Positions 44,036 through 51,557 of a stretch of DNA of 64,000 bases are shown in pieces. The DNA is from Mycobacterium sp. PS03-16 (lineage in GTDB: Bacteria; Actinomycetota; Actinomycetes; Mycobacteriales; Mycobacteriaceae). The DNA is taken from contig NZ_SPQO01000001.1 of NCBI RefSeq assembly GCF_004570325.1, positions 124,001 to 188,000 of the forward strand, in the 5' to 3' direction. Each line of letters opens with the position of its first letter. Position 1 is the first letter of the stretch. Both the position numbers and the translations under genes were made by a program. The notes beneath the pieces were generated by a model. That model was not told the origin of the DNA, searched no databases, and worked only from the letters and a program-made list of their open reading frames with translations.

Positions 44036-44320
44036 ATGCTGGTTGATCCGGAGATTCTGCGCGCGTTTGCCGCCCAGGTCGAGATCGCGGCGGGACACAT
44101 CAGCGCAGCAGACCTCGAAGGAAAGACGTCGGCAGCCGGTGATGCGCTTCCGGGGTCGACCACACAGTGGGCGGTGACGGCAGTGGGCGAGCACTTCAAC
44201 CGGATGGCCGATGAGCTATCGCAGAACGTCGCGAAGATGGGGACTGCTGTGCGCGGCGCAGGCGATGCCTTCGAGGTCGCGGACGATTCGTTGGCCAGCC
44301 AGTTCGACGGGCTGTTTTGA
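44036..44320 (+). CDS. EspC-family (type VII secretion) small protein
   Basis: A 94-residue helical protein with GGGAGG before ATG 44036. It begins MLVDPEILRAFAAQVEIAAG, the typical opening of the EspC family (PF10824), and continues with two long helices around ALPGSTTQWAVTAVGEHF and ending ASQFDGLF. EspC-like proteins are co-secreted with, or escort, larger type VII substrates. The next gene starts three bases after its stop, so the two should be made together and probably pair. Confidence 0.82.
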   Translation: MLVDPEILRAFAAQVEIAAGHISAADLEGKTSAAGDALPGSTTQWAVTAVGEHFNRMADELSQNVAKMGTAVRGAGDAFEVADDSLASQFDGLF

Positions 44321-44323
44321 GCG

Positions 44324-45691
44324 ATGCTTCCAGCGAGGCCCACTTTGAGGGGCTGGAACCCCGATGTGATGACCGCCGCGGCCCCGGCGGTCAAAAGTGC
44401 CGCCGACTCGGTCGCCGGTGCGGTGAACGGTGTCGACCAGGCCTGCGCGAACATGCCGGAAACCGAGGCTTGGTCCGGCCGCTCACACGACGCGGCGAGT
44501 GCGATGTTCGGACGAGCTAACCGCAACGCCTCCAACGTGCAGGCATACGCGAAGTCCGTCGCCTCAGCACTCGACACGGGAAGTGACGCCATCGGAGCTG
44601 CCCGGTCATCGCTTCTCAACAAGGCGGATCACGTCGATGCCGGTCCCCTCACTGTCACAGATCAGTGGGTTGTGTTGATCGACCCGGTGCGGATGTCGGC
44701 CGACGATCTCGCTGAGTTGAAGAAGCTGGCAGCCGCGGAACAAGCCGAGATCAATAAGCTCCTGACGGTGCTCGGCGATGCCGACGAGGACACAGCGAAT
44801 GCCGTTGCCGCTGCGGGTGCCCAGTTTGGATTCGTCGAAGCCAAGCCCTCCAGTGCCCCATTTGCCATACCGGAAGGGCCGCTACGACCTCGAGATCAGG
44901 TGCCCGATCCTCGGGACCCGGTTGGCCTCCTCGACCAACAGGCGCTGCGCAACGGAGACATGGCGATCACCATCCGTGAGGTCATCGAGTCGGAGAACTC
45001 CTACGGGGAAGAGGTCACAACGGTGATCATGCAGGACGGCAGTAAGCAGGTGATCACCAAGAAAGACCCCTTCCAGTGGCCAAGCAAGCAGAATTTCGTC
45101 TCCGTGGAGCAGTACGACAAGGACGGGAATGAGATCTCACGGTCAAGCTCCTGGCACGACCTCAGTAACAACTGTGACTACACGTCGGTCACGTGGCCGG
45201 ACGGTTCGAACTTCTCGATGTCGATGGACCCGACGGGGCATCGCAGCGCGGGGTTCACAACGGCGGGCGGCCGCCACCAGGCAGTACCAGTCCAGCTGAT
45301 CGACAACATGTCGCTCGGCGCAGGCTCAGCGCTGTCCGGGCTGGAGAAGCATGCTGTGAACGGTGGAAGCCTGCCCATGCTGACGGCCGACTCTGTAGAC
45401 AACATCGGTAAGGCTGCGAAATTCGGTGGTCCGGCGCTTGGAGTGGCCACGACGGTGTTCGACATGGTGATGGCTGAGTCCGGCAGGGATGCGTGTATTG
45501 CAGCTTTCGGTGGTGGCGGCGGTGGGCTCGGCGGATGGGCGCTCGCTGAGGGTGGGGCGGTAGCAGGAGCGGCGACGGGTCCGTTGGCGCCCGTGATGGT
45601 TCCTACGCTGGCGGCGGGCGGCGCGCTGCTCGGTGGATGGGGATTCGCGGAGCTCGGCAAGAAGATCGGAGACGTCGTTTGTCCGTACTGA
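44324..45691 (+). CDS. Putative type VII secreted effector with glycine-rich C-terminus
   Basis: A 455-residue protein. Residues about 15-150 are helical with a WxG turn (ETEAWSGRSHDAASAMF), as in ESX substrates. Residues about 205-330 are a beta-rich region with repeats of the type EVIESENSYGEEVTTVIMQD and VTWPDGSNFSMSMDPTG. The C-terminus (about 370-455) is hydrophobic and Gly/Ala-rich, with FGGGGGGLGGWALAEGG, AVAGAATGP and GGALLGGWGF, resembling glycine-zipper membrane-inserting toxins. The last residues are VVCPY. It sits between an EspC-like gene and a membrane-protein gene, the order expected for toxin and immunity. Toxicity is inferred. The DNA appears less GC-rich than neighbouring housekeeping genes. 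Confidence 0.72.
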   Translation: MLPARPTLRGWNPDVMTAAAPAVKSAADSVAGAVNGVDQACANMPETEAWSGRSHDAASAMFGRANRNASNVQAYAKSVASALDTGSDAIGAARSSLLNKADHVDAGPLTVTDQWVVLIDPVRMSADDLAELKKLAAAEQAEINKLLTVLGDADEDTANAVAAAGAQFGFVEAKPSSAPFAIPEGPLRPRDQVPDPRDPVGLLDQQALRNGDMAITIREVIESENSYGEEVTTVIMQDGSKQVITKKDPFQWPSKQNFVSVEQYDKDGNEISRSSSWHDLSNNCDYTSVTWPDGSNFSMSMDPTGHRSAGFTTAGGRHQAVPVQLIDNMSLGAGSALSGLEKHAVNGGSLPMLTADSVDNIGKAAKFGGPALGVATTVFDMVMAESGRDACIAAFGGGGGGLGGWALAEGGAVAGAATGPLAPVMVPTLAAGGALLGGWGFAELGKKIGDVVCPY

Positions 45692-46452
45692 AATTGCCGG
45701 AGCCTCCAGGCTGGGTGTCAGGTGACAGGCGGCTGACCTGGGTCAGCGTCGCAGGCCTTGCGCCGGCGGTGGCAGCGCTTGTCTTTGGGTTGCGGTCGTT
45801 GTTCCGGGCCAGCTACTTGACCGCGTTCGTGGCGTTGACGCTTGCAGCGAGTTTCGTACTGGTGGTGGTCGCACTTCAACTTGTTCGCCGGAGCCAAACG
45901 TCGATGCGCGCGGAGAATGACTCGGCAGGGACGACGCTCCTACCGGACCGACGGTTCGCTGTACTGGGTGTGTTGAGTCTGCTGCTGGGAATCTGCAGCA
46001 TGTTGGCGATCGCTATCGCTCTGCCCTTGGGCGCACTCGATATTTCGATGTCGGGCGGTATGCGACTCTTCTCGCCCATTGTTGCGGGATTCGCGGCACT
46101 GGTGGGAATAGTCGGGTTGGTCAGAGGCTGGCGGCGTGGAGGCATTGGCTACGTCGACTTCACCGCCGATGGAATCGACATCGCGAACATCGCGTACACC
46201 GAGTCGGTCGACTGGGACGACATCGCAGACGTGCGGGACACCGCGCAATCCAAGAAAACGCGCAAAGCCATCGTGCTTGTGCTGCGAGACGGCGACGAGA
46301 AGGTCATCGACGGCGCGGACATCTACCTGCCCGGAGGGGCCGGCTTGTACTGGATGGTGCGGCACTACTGGCAGCTACCTGAGAATCGACCCGAACTGAA
46401 TGACGGACGGGCTCTGAAGCGACTCCGTGAAGGGCGGTTTTCGACAACATAG
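45679..46452 (+). CDS. Multi-pass membrane protein, candidate immunity protein
   Basis: A 257-residue protein starting at TTG 45679 within the end of the effector gene, with GGAG seven bases upstream. It has four membrane helices (VSVAGLAPAVAALVFGL, YLTAFVALTLAASFVLVVVA, LGVLSLLLGICSMLAIAIAL, LFSPIVAGFAALVGIVGLV). A cytoplasmic C-terminal domain of about 85 residues then resembles a bacterial PH-like domain (GYVDFTADGIDIANI, ESVDWDDIADV). The coding overlap with the effector implies matched production. A membrane location would suit protection against a membrane-active toxin. Confidence 0.7.
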   Translation: MSVLKLPEPPGWVSGDRRLTWVSVAGLAPAVAALVFGLRSLFRASYLTAFVALTLAASFVLVVVALQLVRRSQTSMRAENDSAGTTLLPDRRFAVLGVLSLLLGICSMLAIAIALPLGALDISMSGGMRLFSPIVAGFAALVGIVGLVRGWRRGGIGYVDFTADGIDIANIAYTESVDWDDIADVRDTAQSKKTRKAIVLVLRDGDEKVIDGADIYLPGGAGLYWMVRHYWQLPENRPELNDGRALKRLREGRFSTT

Positions 46453-46491
46453 GCGTCGCCGGGAATCCCCCGTGGAAATGCTCGCGCATCC

Positions 46492-47070
46492 TCAGCATTC
46501 CGCCCCGCGACGCAGCAGCGCCATCGCGCGGTGCATCGTGGCGCGGGTGCGCGCCTCGTCTCCCACGTGCACGTGTTCGAGCACGGCCATCGCGAAGATG
46601 CCGTAGTAGGCCTGGTCGAGGGCGGCCGCATCGGCGTCCGCGTGCAGCGAGCCGTCGGCCTCGGCGTCACGCAGGATGCGGCGCAGGCGCGCCCGCAGCT
46701 CCACCACCTCGGGGAACTTCGTCGTCGGATAGCGCAGCAGCAGAGCGTAATACGCGCCGATGTTGTCGACGTCGGCGAAGAACATCGTCAGGCAGTCGTC
46801 GTAGAACGCCTCCACCCGCCGCAGCGGCGATTCACCCTCCGACGCCCGCAGGAAGCCGTCCCACCGCGCGGCCAGCCGCTCCCCGAAGACCTGCAACAGC
46901 AGTTCGTCTTTGTTCGCCGCGTAGAGGAAGATCGTGCCCAGCGCGACCCCGGCCCGCTCGGCGACCTGCCGCATCGTGACCGCCGAGAAGCCGTCCGCCG
47001 CGACGATCTCCCACGTCGCGGCGAACACCGCCGCGCGCCGGCGTCGGCTCTCCTCCTCGCGTGCCCCCAC
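46492..47070 (-). CDS. TetR-family regulator at the end of the P450 operon
   Basis: A 192-residue regulator from GTG 47070 (VGAREEESRRRR). The N-terminal helix-turn-helix contains ADGFSAVTMRQVAERAG and LGTIFLYAANKDELL, characteristic of TetR/AcrR. The C-terminal helices form the ligand pocket. It starts 11 bp after the dehydrogenase gene on the same strand and is the last gene of the catabolic operon, so it probably represses the operon through the palindrome at 51308-51329, with a pathway metabolite as inducer. Confidence 0.85.
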   Translation of the reverse strand: MGAREEESRRRRAAVFAATWEIVAADGFSAVTMRQVAERAGVALGTIFLYAANKDELLLQVFGERLAARWDGFLRASEGESPLRRVEAFYDDCLTMFFADVDNIGAYYALLLRYPTTKFPEVVELRARLRRILRDAEADGSLHADADAAALDQAYYGIFAMAVLEHVHVGDEARTRATMHRAMALLRRGAEC

Positions 47071-47081
47071 GGTGGGTGAGC

Positions 47082-48035
47082 CTAGACGTGGTTGACCGGG
47101 TAGTGCGGCGCCTCCCCGCGCAGCACGCGGGCCACCTCGGCGAAGCTCTTGACCATCGTCTCGCCGAGCGACTCCCGGCTCCAGTGCGCGGCGTGCGGGG
47201 ACAGCAGGATGCCGTCCACCCCGAGCAGCGGGCTGTCCGCGGGCAGCGGCTCGGTCTCGAACGTGTCCAGCCCGGCGCCGCCGAGGTGCTTGGACGCGAT
47301 CGCCTCGGCCAGCGCCGCCTCGTCGATCAGCCCGCCGCGCGACACGTTCACCACGACCGCGCCGCGCTTCATCCGCGACAGCGCCGCCGCGTCGAGCAGA
47401 TGGTGCGTGGTGTCGGTCAGCGGCACGTGCAGCGACAGCACGTCGGCGGCGGCGATCACCTCCTCGAGGCCCATCAGCGTCACGTCCAGCGCCGCGGCAT
47501 CCTCGGCCGAGACCGCCGGGTCGTGCGCGACTACGGTGAAGCCGATCGCCCGCGCGGCGACCGCCACCCGGCGGCCGATCCGGCCCAGCCCGATCAGCCC
47601 GACCGTCTGAACATCGGGGCGATGCAACGACATTCCGAGCCGCCCGTCCCCGAACTTGCCCGCGCGCACGCCGGCGTCCCACGCGGTGAGCTTGCGGGTC
47701 AGGGCGAGGATGAACGCCATCGCGTGCGCGGCGACCTCGTGGAAGTTCGCGTCCGGGACGTTGGTGACCTGGATGCCCCTGGCCGTCGCGGCCTCGACGT
47801 CGACCACGTCGACGCCGATGCCGCAGCGGTGGATCACCTTGCAGCGGGTGAGATCGTCGATCAGCGGCGCCCGGATGGGTTCGACGGCGACGATCAGCGC
47901 GTCGGCGTCGCAGGCGTGCTCGCGCAGCGCCTCGGCGGAAGCATCGGGCACGGTGACGATCTCGGCGATCTCGCGCAGCGGCGCGGTGATCGCGTCCGGC
48001 GGCGACATCGTGGGGTTGGTGATCAGCGCCTTCAC
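47082..48035 (-). CDS. D-2-hydroxyacid dehydrogenase (D-3-phosphoglycerate dehydrogenase-like)
   Basis: A 317-residue NAD-dependent enzyme from GTG 48035, overlapping the aldolase stop by four bases. Landmarks: HRCGIGVDVVDVEAA, the nucleotide-binding motif VGLIGLGRIGRRVAVAAR, the Arg in VNVSRGGLIDEAAL, Glu in DTFETEPLP and the catalytic His in LSPHAAHWS. It lacks the C-terminal ACT domain of serine-biosynthetic SerA, so a catabolic role on a 2-hydroxy or 2-oxo acid is more likely. It would reduce or oxidise the product of the upstream aldolase. Confidence 0.88.
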   Translation of the reverse strand: MKALITNPTMSPPDAITAPLREIAEIVTVPDASAEALREHACDADALIVAVEPIRAPLIDDLTRCKVIHRCGIGVDVVDVEAATARGIQVTNVPDANFHEVAAHAMAFILALTRKLTAWDAGVRAGKFGDGRLGMSLHRPDVQTVGLIGLGRIGRRVAVAARAIGFTVVAHDPAVSAEDAAALDVTLMGLEEVIAAADVLSLHVPLTDTTHHLLDAAALSRMKRGAVVVNVSRGGLIDEAALAEAIASKHLGGAGLDTFETEPLPADSPLLGVDGILLSPHAAHWSRESLGETMVKSFAEVARVLRGEAPHYPVNHV

Positions 48036-48829
48036 TGGCCGGCCTCCGTGATCAGTTCGTCGGTGAGCGCGCGGGCGGCCTTGGCGCCGGCGGCCAGCCA
48101 CTGCCCGTCGGAGCCGTACACCTGCAGCCGCACCCCAGCGCGGGTCATCGCGCGGGCGTGGTCGGGGGTGAAGACGGCGCCGGCCAGCACCTTGTCGTGC
48201 GCGCGGGCCGCGGCGGCGATCGTGCCCACCGCCTCCAGGGTGGCGTCGGCGCCGATGCCCTTGAGCACCTTGCCGTCCGGCACGGCGCCGATTCCGAGCG
48301 CCAGGTCGATGGGCCCTATGAACAGCCCGTCGACGCCAGGGGTCGCTGCGACGGCGTCGACCTCGGCCAGCCCGCGCGCGGTCTCGATCATGACGAGCAG
48401 CAGGGGACCGTCGCCGGGGGTGAAGCCGGCGCCGGGGGTGGGCCGCACCGGGCCGTAGGAGCGTTCGCCGTGCGGGGGATAGCGCATCGCCGACGCGGCC
48501 GCGGCGGCCTCGGCCGGGGTGTTGACCATCGGGACGATCACCCCGGCCGCGCCGAGGTCGAGGGCGCGCATGATCTGCCACGGCTGGTTGGCGGGGACGC
48601 GGATGAGGACGGGCTTGTCGTGCAGGGCGGCCGCGCGCAGCATCGGCAGCACCGTGGCGAGGTCGGCCGAGCCGTGCTGGCAGTCGATGACGAGGTAGTC
48701 GAGGTCGAGGCGGGCGAGTGCCTCGACGGCGTGGGGATCGGTGAACGTGACCCACGGCCCGGTGGTGATGGGGCGCTCGGCCAGCGCGCGCCGGAGGGGC
48801 GACTTGGGTTGTGGCTCAGTGGTGGTCAC
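48032..48829 (-). CDS. HpcH/HpaI-type aldolase
   Basis: A 265-residue class II pyruvate aldolase from GTG 48829 with AAGGAGC upstream. Landmarks: YLVIDCQHGSADLATVLPML, VIVPMVNTPAEAAAAASAMR, YPPHGERSYGP, the metal ligand Glu in MIETARGLAEVDAVA and the Asp in LFIGPIDLALGIG. Relatives split 4-hydroxy-2-oxo acids into pyruvate and an aldehyde. It overlaps the phosphotriesterase-like gene by 14 bases and the dehydrogenase by four. Confidence 0.9.
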   Translation of the reverse strand: MTTTEPQPKSPLRRALAERPITTGPWVTFTDPHAVEALARLDLDYLVIDCQHGSADLATVLPMLRAAALHDKPVLIRVPANQPWQIMRALDLGAAGVIVPMVNTPAEAAAAASAMRYPPHGERSYGPVRPTPGAGFTPGDGPLLLVMIETARGLAEVDAVAATPGVDGLFIGPIDLALGIGAVPDGKVLKGIGADATLEAVGTIAAAARAHDKVLAGAVFTPDHARAMTRAGVRLQVYGSDGQWLAAGAKAARALTDELITEAGQ

Positions 48830-49823
48830 GGCGCTCCTTGGGGACGGCTGCCAGCAGGCGGGCCGGGGTGTCGACGAGAATCTGATGGAGGTGGGCGTCG
48901 GAGATGCCGGCCTCGCGCATCGCGGGCGCGACGGTGGTGGGGAGGTAGGTGGGGTCCCAGTGCGGGAACCGCGCGGTGTAGTCGGCGTCGAGCCAGTCAG
49001 TGTGCAGCATCGCGTCGTGGGAGACCACGATGCGGTCGGCGTAGCCCTGGGCGCAGAGCTCGGCGATCACCGCGACGCGCTCCTGGGTGGTCGGGGCGCC
49101 GTCGATGTCGTAGCCGAACCGGTCGGAGGCCATCGTGGCGCCGGTGTCCATGAGGGCCTTGAGGTAGTCGGTGTCGGTCGTGTCGCCGCTGTGGCCGATG
49201 ATCACGCGGGTGAGGTCGACGCCCTCGGCGGCGAACAAGTCGAGCTGCTCGATCCCGCCCTTGGTGTGGGGGTCGGAGTGGGTGGTGATCGGGACGCCGG
49301 TCTCCTTGGCGGCGATCGCCGAGGCGCGCAGCAGGCTCTTGGCGCCGCGGGTCAGGCCGTGGGGACCGGTGACGCACTTGATGATCCCGGCGTGGACACC
49401 GGTGGCGCCGATGCCGTCGACGATGTCGGCGACGAACACGTCGACGAAGAAGTTGCCGCCGCGCTGGCGAGCCAGACCCTGACGAATCTCGAACGTCTTG
49501 GACGGCGAGTCCTCGGTGTAGAAGCCGGTGGCGACGACGATGTTGAGGTCGACGCGGTCGTTGATCTCGACGAGGCTGGGGATGTCGCGGTCGTGGCCGA
49601 AGACGGTGACGTCGACGATCGTGTCGATGCCGGCGTCCTTGACCCGTTGCAGGCGCTCGACGGTGACGTCGATCGCGGCCGGTTTGCCGTCGGGAAAGGC
49701 GATTTCGGGGCGGTCGTTGGCCAGCGCCGCGGACACCGCGAACACGTGCTCGTGCATGAGCGTGCGCCCGAGGCCGGCTGTCCTGCGCTCGCCTTTGACG
49801 GTGGCGACGGTGCCCTCGGTCAC
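48816..49823 (-). CDS. Phosphotriesterase-family (PTE/lactonase-like) metal hydrolase
   Basis: A 335-residue amidohydrolase-type enzyme from GTG 49823. Metal ligands of the PTE family are present: HxH in TLMHEHVF, the carboxylated Lys in GIIKCVTGP, His in TTHSDPHTKGG and IIGHSGDT, and the late Asp in VVSHDAML. Family members hydrolyse lactones or phosphotriesters; in a P450 and aldolase operon, lactone or ester hydrolysis is more plausible. It starts one base after the ferredoxin stop. Confidence 0.88.
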   Translation of the reverse strand: MTEGTVATVKGERRTAGLGRTLMHEHVFAVSAALANDRPEIAFPDGKPAAIDVTVERLQRVKDAGIDTIVDVTVFGHDRDIPSLVEINDRVDLNIVVATGFYTEDSPSKTFEIRQGLARQRGGNFFVDVFVADIVDGIGATGVHAGIIKCVTGPHGLTRGAKSLLRASAIAAKETGVPITTHSDPHTKGGIEQLDLFAAEGVDLTRVIIGHSGDTTDTDYLKALMDTGATMASDRFGYDIDGAPTTQERVAVIAELCAQGYADRIVVSHDAMLHTDWLDADYTARFPHWDPTYLPTTVAPAMREAGISDAHLHQILVDTPARLLAAVPKERRDHH

Positions 49824-49824
49824 G

Positions 49825-50016
49825 TCAGTCCTGCAGTTCGAGCGCGCGTTTGGGGCAGTTGCGGACGGCGTTCTCGACCGGTTCGCGCTGATCTTCGGTG
49901 GGTTCTTCCTGCAGGACGAGGAGGTTGTCGTCCTCGTCGAGGTCGAACACGTCGGGGGCGTCGGCGACGCAGATGCCGTTGCCTTCGCAGAGGTGCCAGT
50001 GCACGTTGACCTTCAC
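49825..50016 (-). CDS. [3Fe-4S] ferredoxin
   Basis: A 63-residue ferredoxin starting at GTG 50016. Its cluster ligands are Cys10 and Cys16 in CEGNGIC and a third Cys in VRNCPKRALEL, the three-cysteine pattern of actinobacterial 3Fe-4S ferredoxins that pass electrons to cytochromes P450. It overlaps the P450 stop by four bases, which points to use as its direct electron donor. Confidence 0.93.
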   Translation of the reverse strand: MKVNVHWHLCEGNGICVADAPDVFDLDEDDNLLVLQEEPTEDQREPVENAVRNCPKRALELQD

Positions 50017-51290
50017 AGTGCTCCTTCGGTGGCGGCGCCGGGGGCTGGGGCGCTCAGTGAGTGGATGCGGACGGGCAGGTGGTCCCAGCCCTTCTGGAAG
50101 CTGGAGGCGCTGTGCACGGCGGCGGTCTCGTCAAAGTCGAATTCGGCGACGGCGGAAAGGAACTCCTGCAGAATGACGCGGCCCTCCATCTTGGCCAGGT
50201 GCATGCCCATGCAGAAGTGGCCGCCGTGGCCGAAGGCCAGGGTGCGCTTCATGGGGCGGTCCCACTGGAAGGTGTCGGGGTCGGGGAACTCGCGCGGGTC
50301 CCGTTGGGCGGACTGGATGAGGAAGATGATGCGCTGGCCGGGGGTGAGGTGGTGGCCGAGGATGTCGACGGGGGCGGTGACGGTGCGCGAGAACCATTGG
50401 GCGGGGCCGCAGTAGCGCGACATCTCGTCGAAAGCCTTGGGAGTGTTGGCGGTGAGGTCGTCGCGGACGGCGGCGAGCTGGTAAGGGTTCTTGGTGAGTT
50501 CCCACAGGCCGTGGGAGGTGACCTTGGGGACGGTCTCGACGCCGCCGATGAGCGGGACAAGGAGCTGGGCGGCAACTTCGCGGTCGGTGAGGGAGCGGCC
50601 TTCGAAGACGGCGTTGAGGGCGCCGTCGACAAAGGGGTGGGTGCCGTCGGCGCCGGCGTCGCGGCGGCGGGCGACGGCGAGGTGGGCGGCGCGGCTGATG
50701 CGCTTGAGGCCGTCGAGGGGGTTGAGGCCGAGGCTTTCGTTGCCGATGGCGGCGGAGGATTCGTTGATGGCGTCGCGCAGGTCGGCGGCCATGTCGGCCG
50801 GGAGGCCGGCGAGGTGGCACATGGTGCGGGCGGTCCAGAGGCCGAAGAGGGCAGGGAGGTTGAATTCGCCCTGGGCGAGGGCGGTGGGGAGGTCGGCGCG
50901 GACCATGGCGCGGAACCAGTCTTCGAGCCGGGAGACGGGGCGAGGGCGGAAGGGATGGTTGACAAAGCCGCGGAGCTGGCCCTGGTGGGGCTGGTCGACG
51001 CGGGTGAAGCCGGGAACGGGGTCGAGCGGGCTGGGCGGGACGGGGCCGTCGTTGCGGGCGAGCATCTCGGCGCGGGTGGGGACGGTGCCTTCCCGGGCCT
51101 CGAACGGCAGGTCGGGGTCGCCGAGCAGGTCGTAGACGTCCTGGAAGCGCGAGACCACCCACATGTCGTAGGCCTCGACGTAGTACAGCGGGTGCTCGTC
51201 GCGCAACCAGGCGTAGTAGGGGTAGGGGTCTTCGAGGCATTCGGGCGAGAACGGGTCGTAGTGCTTGATCACTGCATCGCCTGCACGCAT
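50013..51290 (-). CDS. Cytochrome P450, first gene of a catabolic operon
   Basis: A 425-residue soluble bacterial P450. The haem-binding motif is FGHGGHFCMGMHLAK, the I-helix oxygen-activation segment is LIGGVETVPK, and the ExxR region lies in FDEMSRYCGPAQWFSRTV, with the ExxR pair written EMSR. ATG 51290 follows GGAGG. It would hydroxylate a small hydrophobic compound with electrons from the co-encoded ferredoxin; no reductase gene is in the operon. A palindrome 17 bases upstream of the start suggests TetR control. The substrate is not known. Confidence 0.92.
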   Translation of the reverse strand: MRAGDAVIKHYDPFSPECLEDPYPYYAWLRDEHPLYYVEAYDMWVVSRFQDVYDLLGDPDLPFEAREGTVPTRAEMLARNDGPVPPSPLDPVPGFTRVDQPHQGQLRGFVNHPFRPRPVSRLEDWFRAMVRADLPTALAQGEFNLPALFGLWTARTMCHLAGLPADMAADLRDAINESSAAIGNESLGLNPLDGLKRISRAAHLAVARRRDAGADGTHPFVDGALNAVFEGRSLTDREVAAQLLVPLIGGVETVPKVTSHGLWELTKNPYQLAAVRDDLTANTPKAFDEMSRYCGPAQWFSRTVTAPVDILGHHLTPGQRIIFLIQSAQRDPREFPDPDTFQWDRPMKRTLAFGHGGHFCMGMHLAKMEGRVILQEFLSAVAEFDFDETAAVHSASSFQKGWDHLPVRIHSLSAPAPGAATEGAL

Positions 51291-51307
51291 CGACCTGTGA
51301 CCTCCGG

Positions 51308-51329
51308 TTCGCTGAACGTGTTCAGTGAA
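51308..51329. promoter_or_regulatory. Near-perfect 22-bp palindrome, candidate TetR operator
   Basis: TTCGCTGAAC (51308-51317) and GTTCAGTGAA (51320-51329) are inverted copies with one mismatch, separated by GT. The element lies 17 bases upstream of the P450 start codon. Its length and dyad suit a TetR-family operator, and a TetR gene is the last gene of the same operon. Confidence 0.65.
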
Positions 51330-51557
51330 GTGTGGGGGATGCGTGTGAGGGAGTCAAGAGCAGGGAGCCCTCGGGCAGCGAGCGAAGCCTTCCCAAGTGA
51401 ACGAGTCGTTTCAGGCATGAGGTCGATGAGTTGTGCCCGATGTCTGCCCGGGCTGCTGAATGACTGTTGACTTCGCGGGGTGTTCGGAATCTAGCGAGTC
51501 GGCTCCGGGCGGCGCAGTCCGTGAGACGGTGGCGCTGGATGTCCTTCCCGGTAGCAG

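Noticed and set aside
44324..45691. Known enzymatic toxin domain (NAD glycohydrolase, nuclease or ADP-ribosyltransferase) in the effector
   Set aside because: No catalytic motif was found; the C-terminus is hydrophobic and Gly/Ala-rich, so only a membrane-active role is suggested.
47082..48755. Extension of the hydroxyacid dehydrogenase to 557 residues
   Set aside because: The added part is a shadow of the aldolase gene in another frame; the family start is GTG 48035.
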